Shown piece after piece: positions 10,661-22,326 of a stretch of DNA of 64,000 bases; the stretch's first letter is position 1, and the number at the start of each line of letters is the position of its first letter. This DNA is from Rusavskia elegans (taxonomy: Eukaryota; Ascomycota; Lecanoromycetes; Teloschistales; Teloschistaceae): assembly GCA_011316305.1 (NCBI GenBank), contig SAUG01000021.1, positions 558,001-622,000 on the forward strand. Direction: 5' to 3'. The notes under the pieces were generated by a model. The model had not been told where the DNA came from and did not search any database. It saw only the letters and a program-made list of their open reading frames with translations. Made by a program: the position numbers and the translations under genes.

Positions 10661-12442
10661 ATGAATGGCGCAGAGGTTCTAGACACTGGTGCTCTTACCG
10701 AAACGCTCCCTACTGCTCTGGAGCTGAGTGTGCACGACCCCGTCAACGAGCAGGCACAAAGGCAGACCGGGGCCAAGACGGTGAATACCTGGGAGGTTCC
10801 GTCGGAGTACGGGGCCGATGTGGAGGAACACATCCAGACGCCAGATGAGCAGATTGATCTGGACAGAGTCGAACAACTCATGCGCAATCACGAGTCTGTC
10901 GAAACAGCTGCCGTGGTATTGCGAGACGGTCTAGACGCCGAAGTTGTTGGTTTCGTCACACTACACAAGTGGGCCATCGAACAACACATCGACAACCTAG
11001 GGAAGTCCGGTGATGAATACGAAACGCAGCAAGTACAGCTATGGGAGTCTGTTTTCGATAGAGGAATTTACACTGCCATCGATGAAAACGTGCAGCCTGA
11101 AGCCATCGGACGAGACTTTACTGGTTGGGTTTCAGCATACAGCGGGAGCCCCCTGGATAAAATGGAGATGAACGAGTGGCTTGACGATACGATCGCAACA
11201 ATTCTTAGCTGTGACAGCGGCCACTCGCTCGACGTTCTCGAGCTTGGAACAGGCTCTGGAATGATCCTATTCAGCATGACCAAGAGGCTAGGTTCTTATC
11301 TCGGGCTTGAAATATCCCGAACTGCCGTTGAATTCGTTACTGCGACGGCAAGATCGATGCCAGAGTTAGCTAACAGAGCGCACGTATACCTAGGCAGCGC
11401 AACAGACTTGCATCGACTCGAATCAGCGTCTCCCAATGTTGTCGTGATTAATTCGGTTGCTCAGTATTTCCCTAGCCGGGACTACCTGTCCGAGGTGGTA
11501 GAAGGTATCCTCCGACTTGACAGCGTTCGAACAATATTCTTCGGCGATGTACGATCCTATGCTCTTCGGAAGGATTTCCTGATCAGTAAAGCACTCTACA
11601 TCTTGGGGGAGGAGGCAAGCAAGGATGACGTTCGACAAAAGATGGCGGAGTTGGCACAAGCAGAGTTGGAGTTGCTTACCGATCCGGGCTTTTTCACCAG
11701 CCTACCAGCTCGATTCCCCAATCTCATTGAGCATGTCGAGATTCTCCCCAAGAGAATGAAAGCAAACAATGAGCTGAGTTGTTACCGGTATGCCGCCATC
11801 ATACATGTCAGGGATCGGGAACAAATAGGAGAGCTGCCGCAGCAGGAAATTCGCGAGATTAGGGATGAGGAGTGGATTGACTTTGTGGATCAAAAACTGG
11901 ATCGTCAAACCCTCTCACATCGTTTAGAGGTCTCAGCTCCGAGCATCATGGCCGTGAGCAACATTTGCTATAGCAAAACTATCTTTGAGCGTCACGCGAT
12001 CGACTCGCTTGACGACGGGCCAGAGGACAATCTTCCCGGTTGGCTTTCGTCTGCCCGTCAGATGAGCCAAAGATGCCCTTCACTCTCGGCCCTGGATTTG
12101 GTAGATATCGCTCGAGAAGCAGGCTATCGAGTCGAGGTCAGCTGGGCGAGGCAGCACTCCCAACGTGGTGGTTTGGACGCAGTCTTCCACCGTTACCAGC
12201 CATCTAGCGGGGGCAGGGTTTTGTTCCGGTTCCCAACGGACCACCAGGGCCGAGAGCCTAGTACGTTGAGCAATCAGCCGCTACAGCAGCAGGCCGAGCA
12301 AACCATTCAGCAGCAGCTTTACGAGACACTGCAGGCACAACTCCCTTTACATATGGTGCCTGAGGAGATTCTCGTCCTGGAAAAGTTGCCGATCAATACA
12401 GAAGGCGAGGTGGACCGTCAGGCGCTCGCGAAAAAAGCGTAA
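10661..12442 (+). CDS. Free-standing NRPS-type N-methyltransferase flanked by adenylation-domain remnants
   Basis: A 593-residue single-exon protein. Residues about 60-100 match the A8-A9 stretch of an NRPS adenylation domain (DLDRVEQLMRNHESVETAAVV). Residues about 105-385 are the SAM-dependent N-methyltransferase that NRPSs carry inside the adenylation domain: VLELGTGSG at 192-200, VVINSVAQYFP at 261-271, FFGDVRSYAL at 293-302, and FFTSLPARFP then ILPKRMKANNELSCYRYAA at 344-379. The C-terminus ends in an A10-like LPINTEGEVDRQAL (576-589) and stops where a carrier domain would start. A1-A7 and the carrier protein are missing, and the A10 lysine of the usual NGK is Glu here, so it should not adenylate. 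It probably N-methylates an amino acid or carrier-bound peptide in trans. ATG follows a CAA-rich leader with A at -3. Because the frame is intact, it does not look like a dead fragment. Confidence 0.9.
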   Translation: MNGAEVLDTGALTETLPTALELSVHDPVNEQAQRQTGAKTVNTWEVPSEYGADVEEHIQTPDEQIDLDRVEQLMRNHESVETAAVVLRDGLDAEVVGFVTLHKWAIEQHIDNLGKSGDEYETQQVQLWESVFDRGIYTAIDENVQPEAIGRDFTGWVSAYSGSPLDKMEMNEWLDDTIATILSCDSGHSLDVLELGTGSGMILFSMTKRLGSYLGLEISRTAVEFVTATARSMPELANRAHVYLGSATDLHRLESASPNVVVINSVAQYFPSRDYLSEVVEGILRLDSVRTIFFGDVRSYALRKDFLISKALYILGEEASKDDVRQKMAELAQAELELLTDPGFFTSLPARFPNLIEHVEILPKRMKANNELSCYRYAAIIHVRDREQIGELPQQEIREIRDEEWIDFVDQKLDRQTLSHRLEVSAPSIMAVSNICYSKTIFERHAIDSLDDGPEDNLPGWLSSARQMSQRCPSLSALDLVDIAREAGYRVEVSWARQHSQRGGLDAVFHRYQPSSGGRVLFRFPTDHQGREPSTLSNQPLQQQAEQTIQQQLYETLQAQLPLHMVPEEILVLEKLPINTEGEVDRQALAKKA

Positions 12443-13689
12443 CGTCGAGCAGTAATATATGCTTCAGAAAATTCATTTCCGTTTTGATGTCTGCAGCCAT
12501 GTTCGTGGATGTGGTGTGTGAGAATACCTTAAAAAGGCGGCATGGCTAACCCGTCGAGAGCTGGGCTTTACGGCTCGCTTGAAGTCCAGCCTATCGAGCT
12601 TCTGCTGGCAGCACGCCTCGTCAAGACTCGTATCGAGATAAAGCAGTACCAGTGACTGTGGGTTGTCGATCATATCGACAAAATACCGGACGGACATGAG
12701 GTGTCGGGGAGCTCCAGAGGTTCCATTAGATTCTTTCACGGAATCAACGGGCGAGTTGTTGACCAGATTGATTTTAGTGAGCGGACAGCGATCGAATATT
12801 CTGGCAGAGGGCTTCTCAGCCCTCAACATTTTGACTGTGATAGATCTTACCTGCCATCTCCGCAAGACCATGCATGCATGGTCTAGAAAACCAGAAGCAA
12901 GTGGGGAAAGATTCACATGCGTATATCAGGATCCGAGTCGGCCAAACCTTTTTGATAGGATTGATATACGTAACAGTGCATGCTTGGATCGAATGATCTG
13001 CACGCTCTGGTGGAAGTGACTCACATCTATGACCAAGGAGATAGCTCCAGACTGCCATCGACGCTGTTATTGATGGGCGCAGAAGGTTTCAGGAAGCCCT
13101 AGCGACTAGGAAGGGTGAGGAAGTTCCTCTACCAGTCGGGTGGTGTGGCAGCCGCGTTTCAACCCATTACTGGCCTCTTCTTGGAACTAGCCATAAGCGG
13201 AGGGTGTTGACGGTTTTCGTAGTGAAATGTATGTACGCCCGAGCCGATTATGTGACCTGACCACTTGCGGCGGAGTCCATACAGCCATTGTCGGCAGACC
13301 TCGGAAAGCTCAGCACCAAGGCGGCACGTGGAAACCTCCTGAAAGAGATAGGTTATGTATTCGCTGGGGCCATGTCGCCAATAAGCAGGGTCGAATGTGT
13401 GTTTTTCGTTGGTGCCGTGCTCAATCTACACAAATCGTCTACAGGCAGACGTAGGATGTCCTCTATCCAGAGGCGGGGATAAAGTGAGCTAAGTGTATGG
13501 CACCGCGTTATACTGCAGTCGCGAGTAATGGATATTGGTAGGGGAAAAGGAAGCAATAGACGGAGGATGCCGATGGGTCGGACGGAGAGAGGTTTGAGCC
13601 TCGAGATAAGAGTAAAGTCTTGGCAACAGATAAGTAAGCGAGGCTAGTCATCTACTCGCTCTCGTCGTTTAGCCGCGCTCTCTTGCCTT
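12443..13689. other. Non-coding stretch left of the AT-rich block
   Basis: Normal base composition, with short open frames on both strands that match no family I recognise. The longest is a 147-codon minus-strand frame at 12473-12916 with no motif. The region probably holds the 3' flank of the methyltransferase gene and eroded sequence. Composition changes sharply at about 13690. Confidence 0.5.
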
Positions 13690-14235
13690 AGTTATTAGAC
13701 CTCTACCAGCATAACCGCTAACTATTAAAGTTTGAAAATTTCTGACGCTAGATTCCAAGAAGCCTAGTCTATTACTTTCGGTTAGTAGCCGTCGCTAGCG
13801 CGATACTAGATTTAAAAAGATATAAAACTATATACTAAAATTATATTAGTATAAAACTTTAAATTAATATTATAGATTTAGCCTAGATTTTTATTTAGAT
13901 TAAAATTTATAATAATAGAAATTTATAAAACGAAAAAAAAAGTTTTAATAAAACCGAAACCGCTAGATTAATTTTATAATTATTAAAAAAGCTATATTCT
14001 TTTTAAATTCGAAGTTTATCTTTTAATAATACTATTATCCGGAAAGATTTAATATTATATTCTATCTAAATTTTTATTCTATCGATATTATTCTTGATAT
14101 TATTATTTACGCTATTAGTATTAATACTTTCGCCTTTTTTTTTACTATACGCCTGTTTATATAAAAAGTAGAAACAATTTTTTCTATCTTCTTTCTATTA
14201 ATAAAAATAGCGGCTAGAATAGAAATAGTAGTTTT
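13690..14235. other. AT-rich unassigned sequence
   Basis: RIP-mutated sequence without a recognisable domain. It may continue at 14787-15045 on the far side of the inserted MITE, but I cannot name the element. Confidence 0.4.
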
Positions 14236-14786
14236 TATCAACAAATATACAATCCGTTTATAGTATTTTAAAATAATAAAAGCGTTTAGAATCGATTAAA
14301 CCGGTTTAAACCGGTTTAAATCGATTTAAGCAAGATTATCCTATTAAACAAATAGAAAAATTAAGATATATTCTAAAAACGACTATTTTATCTATATTTA
14401 GAATTTTAAAATTAAACTTTTTAAGATTTAGTATCCGTTAGTTCCCGTTTAATAATAAAAAGCCTCTAGTTTAGAAACTAGTAACGCTAGCGTTCTATAA
14501 ATAATATTTTTAAAATCTATATTAAAAGTTTACTAATATAGATATTTTATAGGATACTAGTAGCCCTACTAGATAGAGAGACTTAGATTTTTTAAAAGAT
14601 TTTTTTTAAAAATTTTAAAATTCGCTTAAAGCGTTTAGGGCGCTTATAAGCTAAAATTTTATTTATAAATAGAAGACTTGCTTATAAACGCTTTTATAAC
14701 GCGCTAGATAGGATATAGAGTTAAATCCGTTTATTAGTTTAGACTTATTTAATTAACTTTAAACGGAGTCGATATTTTTAGTAATA
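14236..14786 (+). mobile_element. Tc1/mariner-like MITE, copy 1
   Basis: One of five copies of a 0.55 kb repeat. One end begins TATCAACAAATATACAATCC; the other ends TTTTAGTAATA. In better-kept copies the ends read TATTAGCAAATGTGCAACCCGC and, on the other strand, TATTACCAAAAGTGTCGACCCCG, an imperfect terminal inverted repeat next to TA. This points to a non-autonomous TA-inserting DNA element. Internally it has AAACCGGTTTAA repeats and TTTATAACGCGCTAGA. Confidence 0.65.
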
Positions 14787-15506
14787 TTAGCTATAAACGA
14801 CCTCGGTTTAAATTTCCCGATCTTTAATTTTATAAAGAAAAGCTTCGTAAATATAGATATAGAAGTTATCTATATAAAATAGCGAGGATACGAATTAATT
14901 TTATTTTTTAATTTATCGAGATTAGATTTTATAAATAGTAGGTAAATACGCTTTTTAGCTAGACGTTTCCGTAATTAATAGCGCTTCGGATCTCTATTAA
15001 TATAAGAGGTAATATTAGTATTAAGCTTTTTAATAAAATATAGATACTTTAGAAGTAAATAACTATTTCTAAATAGTAGATTAATAACTAATTAATATCT
15101 AATTAGTTAAAATCTCGTCGTTTATAAAAACTTCGCGAAGATATTTTTTTAGTAGTTAGTTTTAACGAAATAAAAATTAGCTTACTATATTACGTAATTA
15201 AAAGTAATATAGAAACTTTAAGTTTAGTTAAAACTAGATTTTTTCAGTAACTAGAAGCTTACTAGTAATTAATTAACCTATAGATTACTCGTTAATAACG
15301 AATTAAATTTTTAATATTAATTTAATATCTAGTTAATAGTATATATTTCTATTAACTTCAATAAGTAAATAGATCTAAAAATAAGCAAGCTTATAGATTA
15401 TATAATTATCTAGCCTAATTCGTCGATTTTAGTACTCTAGATACCCTATAGTAGATATAAAAATCGGATAAAAATTTCTAAAAAAAAAGTTTTTTTAGGA
15501 TTCGAA

Positions 15507-18500
15507 TATAACGTCCCTATATATTAGAGGGCGTTACGTTTAAACATAGCTATAGCTATAGATATAGTCCGAACTACTAAATAGTAAAGGAATTTTAGTG
15601 TAGGTTATTATAACTAATTCTATATAGCCGTAGAAGTACAGTTATAATATTATAAGATATCTTTATTATAAAGTAATTAAAAAGAAAATAGTAGAAACGT
15701 ATTTAATAATTATATTAATAACTAATAAAAGAAACTATTTATAGGAATAATAAACGATATATACAGTAAAAGTAGCTATAAAAGCCGATAAATAGCTGTC
15801 TACTAAAAGTCCTGTTTAGAAAAATAGCTATATTAACTATAGGCGGCTATAGATAATTAGGCTTATTTATTTAATTAATCCTTTTATAGAATTTCTATAG
15901 AGTCGCGGATATAATATAGCCCTTCCTATATTACTTTTTATTTAGTATAAAAACTATCTATAAGATATAAAAAGGATTTTTTTTTTTTTTCTTTAATATC
16001 TTTATTATATATTTTCGAAAAAGAAATTATTTAAAGTCTTTTTATTATATTTAGTTAAAAGAAGTTATAATATTTTTTTTTTATTTTTTATATATTTATA
16101 ATTTTTTAAAAGAATATAAAATCGAGGTTAGTAGTAATATTTATAGTAAATATATTCGGGTTTAGAAATTATACGATTTTTTAATATCTAATATTATCTA
16201 TATATTATTTTTTTTATTTTTTTATTTCTATTAATTCTAGTAGGGAAATATTTTAAAGATAAAAAAAATAAACTTTATTTTAATATCGCGGGTATTTTTA
16301 ATAAATACTCTAAGGTTTATTATTATATTAAGTCCTTTCTTAATTTTAAAAAGGAAATTTATAATAAATATTTAGTTTAGAAATCGGATTTCCGCCGGTT
16401 TTTTAATAAATAAAAGCGTTTTATTATTTATTATCGCGCTTTAGATAAATATAAAAGTAATTTTATTATATAGAAATAACGTATACTATTCTAGTTTAAT
16501 AAATTTAATGATTTAGTTATATTCTATTCTTCTATTAGTTTTATACTAGCTATATAAAAGGCTTTTATTAAATTAATACCTAGATTTAGTTCGGATAATC
16601 TAGATTAATTTTTAAAAGATTTTAATTTTTTCTAACCTATAAAAAGCGTAGGTATCTAAAGAAAGTCTAGCTAAAAGTTTCTTTACTTCTACTTTTATAT
16701 CTAGTTTATATATTTATATTATAAGTTATCTTCGGTTCCTCTAATAGTTCTACTAAATTTTATTCTTTAGTAACTATTTTATTCTATAATAACGAGGATA
16801 GATACTAGTCGAATTCTTTATCTTTAAATTATATACTAAGTACTAGGTTTAGTATTCTTTTATTTTAATCTATTTAGTTTAATTTATAGTATTTAATTTT
16901 ATTTATAGCTTTAACTATATTCTAGTATATTTTTCTAGTATAATTTATTTAAAATTACTAAATTTCTTTTCTACTTTTATTATATTTTTTAGTAAATTAT
17001 TAAAAGAGATAGTAATATTCTTTTTAAATTTTTATATTCTATACTTTTCTACCTTTTTTAAAATTTTTATCTAATTTTTTAATATCGTTATAATCTATTA
17101 TAAAAACGTCGTCTATTTTTTTATATAAAAGGTTTTTATAGGCTAGAAGATATATTATTTATAGTTCTATTTTTTTATCTATAGTATTTGTTTCTATTAG
17201 TTCTTTTAAAATCGATTCTTTCTATTTATTTTTTAAAATAATATAACTTTTCTAGCTTTAGATTATAGTAAAATTTATTATTTTAATTAATTTATATTTT
17301 ATCTTAACTTTAATATTAAGGATTTTATTATCTTTTATTATTTATCTATAGAGATATCCTATAGTTTTATTATAGAATCCTTTTATAACTTTATTATCTT
17401 CCTTTCTATTTATAAAAGCTATTATTTATTAACTTCCGATTTTAATTTTAAATATTACTATAAAGGGCTTTTCGGTTTTATATAATTTAAAATCGATTAT
17501 TAGCTTTATTTTTTATATTTTTTTTAGTTTTCTAGAATAATATTCTATTCTTCTTTTATCCGATAGATAGATAGGGTAAATATTATTATAATAGACTAAC
17601 TAGCTTTATACTATATATTTATAGAATAGTTTTTCTATTATTTTAAAAAAGTTTTTAATTATTATAATTTTTTTTTTTAGTTAGGTAATTTTTTTTAAGG
17701 TATTCTATTTTTCTATATAAATAATAAACTTTAGTTTTTAATTTTTTAGTTTCGGTAGTATTAAATTTTATCGGGTTTTTTCTAGGCTTTTTTTTAGTAG
17801 GTTTTGTTTTATTAAACGCCTATTTATCTAAATATATTTTATATTATTTAGTATTTATTTTTATCGTAAATTTAATAAAATCTATTAATAAATCTAGTTT
17901 TTCGATTACTATTATAATTTCTTTAACTTTTATCTAGAATCTTTTATAGAAATAGACTTTTAAAACTAAATTTTCCTAGTCTATTTTATAAGCTAATATT
18001 CTAAACTAAATAGTATAGATAACTACCGATTTCTACTATTTTAGAACTATTAGTTTTCTATCTATTACCCTATTTTTATTATTATTTCCGAAGGCTTCTT
18101 TTATAGCTATAATAAAATTACCGAAAGTATAAAAAATCTATAATATTTTATTTTCTCTCTATTTTTCTAGGTTATCGAGATAATTTTCTATTCGAGGCTA
18201 TACCTAATTAAAAATAGCCTTTTCTAGATATAATATTCTAAATAGAACTTTAACTACTTTATTTAGAAATTAGTTTATATATAATACGAAGTAGATTATT
18301 ATTTAAATAATCTATAGTTTTAAGGATCTTTTATTTTATTTATAGATATTAGATATAACTACTTTAATAGTATCGCTTTAATCTATAGATCGGGATAATA
18401 AAACTAATATAGTAAGTTATTAAAATATAATATCCCTATATATTAAAAGGTATTATATTCGAGTCTAACTATAGCTATAGATATAGTCCGAGCTATTAAA

Positions 18501-18835
18501 TAGTAAGGGAGTCCTAGTATAGATTATTATAACTAATTCTATATAGCTATAGAGGTACGGTTATAATATTATAAGGTATTTTTATTATAAAATAATTAAA
18601 AAGAAAATAGTAGAAACGTATTTAATAATTATATTAACGATTAATAAAAGAAACTATTTATAGAAATAATTAGTAATATATATAGTAAAAGTAGCTATAG
18701 AAACTAATAAATAGCTATCTACTAAAAATTTTATCTAGAAAGGCGGTTATATCGGCTATAGACGGCTATAGGTAATTAGGTTTATTTATTTAACTAATCC
18801 TTCTATAGAACTTCTATAGAATCGCGGACGTAATA
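15507..18835 (-). mobile_element. Gag-only LTR retrotransposon, copy A
   Basis: Two direct LTRs of 410 bp each (15507-15916 and 18426-18835) flank 2.5 kb. The 5-bp target duplication TCGAA is present at 15502-15506 and 18836-18840. LTR ends are TG...CA mutated to TA...TA. The gag trace is on the minus strand at about 17690-18200 and corresponds to the same region in copies B and C. No reverse transcriptase or integrase motif was found. It sits inside the left arm of the foldback element. Confidence 0.82.
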
Positions 18836-19286
18836 TCGAATTCTAAATTATTTAGTAATTATTCTAAAATTAGTAATTAGAATTTTACTAGATAAGATTT
18901 AAAGAGTTACGTAATATAAAAATAATCTATCTATTTAATCTATACTAGTACTATTAATTAATTAATTACGCGAAAATCGATTATTTAAATTCTATTTTTC
19001 TGCGAATTAAAGAGTTTAAATTTAAACTTCTAGTTAACTTCTAACTAATAATAATTTAATTTCTAATTAACTAGATATTATAGATAATTATTAATTTATC
19101 TATTATTTATATATAGTTTAAATAAGTCTTTTATTAGATATAATATTTGGTTTTTATTAAACTTCTAGTAAAATCGAATTATCGATAGATTTGAAACCGA
19201 TATAATATTTCGAATAATTTAATTTTAATTTCTAGTAGTTTTTAAATTAATTTAACGTTTTAAATAACTTTATTTTAACGTTTTAT

Positions 19287-19855
19287 TAGCGGATTCTAAA
19301 ATAGATTTTTAGATTAGACCGGCTAATAGCTATTTTAATCTAAATAATCTAAATAATCTAATTAATCTAAATAATCTATAAATCTAAAAAGTAGATTTTC
19401 GATAGATTAGAGTTCTAATAGTATCTATAATATAAATATCTACTTAGTAAATAGCCTAAATATAAATCTATATATAAGCTAAAAATAAATCTATATAATC
19501 TAATTCGAAAATAAGGTTTAGCGGCCGCCGCTAAAAGCGGGAATAATAGAAATCGAATATCTATTTAATAAACTACGCTAGATCTAATCTAGTTAGATTC
19601 TAGTAAAAAAAACTAATATTTTCGATCTAGACGAAGCTAGTCTAGCGTTATATATAGGCGTATATAGGCCTACTAACTACTAATAAATATTTAAACGAGT
19701 TTAAAATTAAATTTCTAAATCTTTTTAGCTATTTTAGCCGTTTAGCCGTCTTAGCTATTTTAGCCGTGTAGCTACGTAGCTTCGGGTATACCCGAAACCG
19801 GCTAAGACGGCTAAAATAGCTAAAATCGGCTTTAAGCCGGTTTTAGAAAATACTA
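19287..19855 (-). mobile_element. CAGC-ended DNA element, RIP-mutated copy
   Basis: Reverse-complement copy of the element at 43447-44064. It shares GCGGCCGCCGCTAA, CGGGTATACCCG, the TAGACGAAGCTAGTCTAG region and a shortened TAATCTAAA tandem array at about 19335-19380. Ends are TAGCGGATTC and AAAATACTA, the mutated forms of CAGCGAATCC and AAAATGCTG. It is inserted in the foldback element. Confidence 0.7.
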
Positions 19856-20249
19856 ATATTTATTTAAAAATAGAGATTTACTTTTAAAGTACTTCGTTTT
19901 AAAATATATCGACTCGTTCTATTTTTAGTATTTATTTAAAAGACGAATTATATATTTATACGCGCCTTTTAATCTATAGAAGATATACCTTAGAGGTAAC
20001 TATCTATTTTTAAATAAAAGGTCGATATAGAATTATCTAAAACGTAAAATTGATTTAAAATCTACTAAAAATTAAAATCTAGTTAATAAAAATATTATAT
20101 CGATTTAAAATTAATCGATAGTTCGATTTTATAAATAGTTTTATAAAAAATAGCCGTTTTATTTAATAATAAATTTATTTAAACTTTCTATTGATAGTAA
20201 ATTAATAGTTAATTAGTTAAGATAATAAGTTAACTAGAAATCTATTTGA

Positions 20250-20380
20250 TATTAATTAGAAGTTAATTTAAAATTAAAATTAACTAGAAGGTCAAATTAA
20301 CTAGAAGTTTAAATTAACTAGAAATTTAAATTAACTAGAAGTTTAAATTAACTAGAAGTTTAAATCAACTAGAAGTTCGA
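20250..20380. repeat. 18-bp tandem repeat AATTAACTAGAAGTTTAA
   Basis: Roughly six to seven imperfect copies of an 18-bp unit inside the right arm of the foldback element. The matching left arm (about 19010-19075) has only one or two units, so the array expanded on one arm. Confidence 0.7.
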
Positions 20381-21467
20381 ATATTAACTTTTTAAAAAAT
20401 CGAATTTAATTAATTAAATTATATTTAATTAATCTATTAGTAGTATTAGTATAGATTAAATAGATAGATTAATTCTATATTACGTAATTCTCTAAATTTT
20501 ACCTAGTAGAATTCTGATTTCTAATTTTAATTACTAAATAGTTTAGTATTCGAATCCGGCGAAAATTTCTTTTTTAGAAATTTTTCTCCGATTTTTACGC
20601 CTTTTATAGAATATCTAAAGTACTAAAATCGACGTTTTAGACTAGATAATTACGTAATTTATAGGCTCGCTTATATTTAGACCTATTTTATTATTAATAT
20701 TAATAGAAAAATTTACTATTAACTAGATATTGGACCGATATTAAAAATTTAATTTATTATTAACGAGTAATCTATAGATTAATTAATTACTAGTAAATTT
20801 CTAGTTACTAAAAAAGCCTAGTTTTAACTAAACTTAAAATTTATATTTAACTTCTAATTATATACTATAGCAAGCTAATTTTTAATTCGTTTAAACTAAC
20901 TATTAAAAGAACGTCTTCGAATAGTTTTTAAAAACGACGAAATTTTAACTAATTAGATATTAAATAATTATTAATATTTTATTTAGAAATAGCTATTTAT
21001 CTCTAAAGTAGATACTTTTCTATTATCTATAGAACTTTCTATTTTATTTAATTTCGAAGCTATAGATATTCTTTTTACTTTTTTTAAAATATATTTTATA
21101 TATATTACTAAACTAAATATATAACGCGCGGATTATTTTATTTATATTAAATTCCGCCGGTTAATAATTTTATAGTTATTTAGTTATAAATTTTTCTGAT
21201 TCGAAAATAGACTAGCTACTTCGGATCGAACCCGGGTCGAATCTAGATATCTAATAGAAATCCGCTAAACTTTTTTTTATATTAAAATATTATATATATA
21301 ATAATTTATTTATTTTTATATTAGTAATATATTTAGATAATATATCTAGTTCTACTAAAACCTTTCTAGCTAGCGTAGTATATTATTTAGATTTATTTTT
21401 AATAAATAGATATACTATTTATATTAAAATTATATTTTTATACTAGAACTTAGTATTTTAATAATAG

Positions 21468-21640
21468 ATTAGCTATCGGGTCGGATTTCGAATCCGAGTT
21501 CGTATTTCGGATTTAAACCGAGTCGGTTCTGATTTTTTTAGATATTAAACTAAATTGGTTTTGATTTTTTTAAATACTAAACTATTTTAGTTCCGGATTA
21601 AATCCGAGTTTTTAGATTTAATCTATTAAAATCGCTAAAA
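21468..21640. repeat. GGGTCGG-type short repeat, partial
   Basis: CGGGTCGGATTTCGAATCCGAG and the following sequence match the motif series at 23775-23880 and 26529-26829. Upstream, CTTTCTAGCTAGCGTAG near 21362 also recurs near 23690 and, inverted, near 26700. The boundaries are not clear. Confidence 0.4.
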
Positions 21641-21735
21641 TCTAATATAAAAGTAAAACTCTAGTATAAAAGTAATATTTATTTATCAAAAATTAATCTA
21701 ATAAAAAAGAATATATTATTTATATATATTATCTA

Positions 21736-22326
21736 TATTAGTAAATATATAGTCCGCTTATAGTATTTTAAAATAAAAAAGCGTTTAAAGTCGATTAAAC
21801 CGGTTTAAATAAGATTATTTTATTTAGTAAATAGAAAAACTTAGATATATTCTAAAAATATCTATTTTATCTATATTTAGAATTTTAAAATTAAACTTTT
21901 TAAAATTTAGTATCTATTAGTTTTCGTTTAATAATTAAAAGTATCTAGTTTAGAAACTAGTAATACTAGCGTTCTATAAATAAAATTTTTAAAATTTACG
22001 CTAAAAGTTTACTAGTATAAAAGCTTTATAGAATACTAGTAGCTCTACTAGATAGAAAAACTTAGAATTTTTAGAAGATTTTTTTTAAAAATTTTAAAAT
22101 TCGCTTAAAGCGCTTAGAGCGCTTATAAGCTAAAATATTATTTATAAATAAAATATTCTATTTATAAACGCTTTTATAACGCGCTAGGTAGAATATAGAA
22201 TCAGACTCGTTTATTAATTCAGACTTGCTTAATTAATTCTGAACGAGATCGATACTTTTGATAATACCGTTTACCAACTCAGATCTGTTTAATTAACTCT
22301 AAACGGGGTCGACACTTTTGGTAATA
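21736..22326 (+). mobile_element. Tc1/mariner-like MITE, copy 2, with duplicated terminus
   Basis: Starts TATTAGTAAATATATAG and ends GGGGTCGACACTTTTGGTAATA. The last about 65 bp occur twice in tandem (about 22195-22263 and 22264-22326). The second unit is the least mutated copy of this end in the window. Confidence 0.65.

Larger units (their letters stand above)
15047..21020. mobile_element. Foldback (long inverted-repeat) element, interrupted by two insertions
   Basis: The left arm (15047-15506 then 18841-19286) and the right arm (about 19856-21020) are reverse complements of each other over several hundred bases. For example, AGGATTCGAATA at 15497-15508 answers the reverse strand near 20545-20560, and the GTAATTAATTAA tracts at 15270 answer 20780. 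Removing LTR copy A and the CAGC element leaves about 2 kb that is mostly palindrome. The outer ends are near TACTTTAGA..TAAATA. No transposase trace was found, so it is either a foldback or MITE-like element or two related elements inserted head to head. Confidence 0.55.

Noticed and set aside
12473..12916. 147-codon minus-strand frame after the methyltransferase gene
   Set aside because: No recognisable motif; competing frames on the other strand are of similar length, as expected by chance in this composition.
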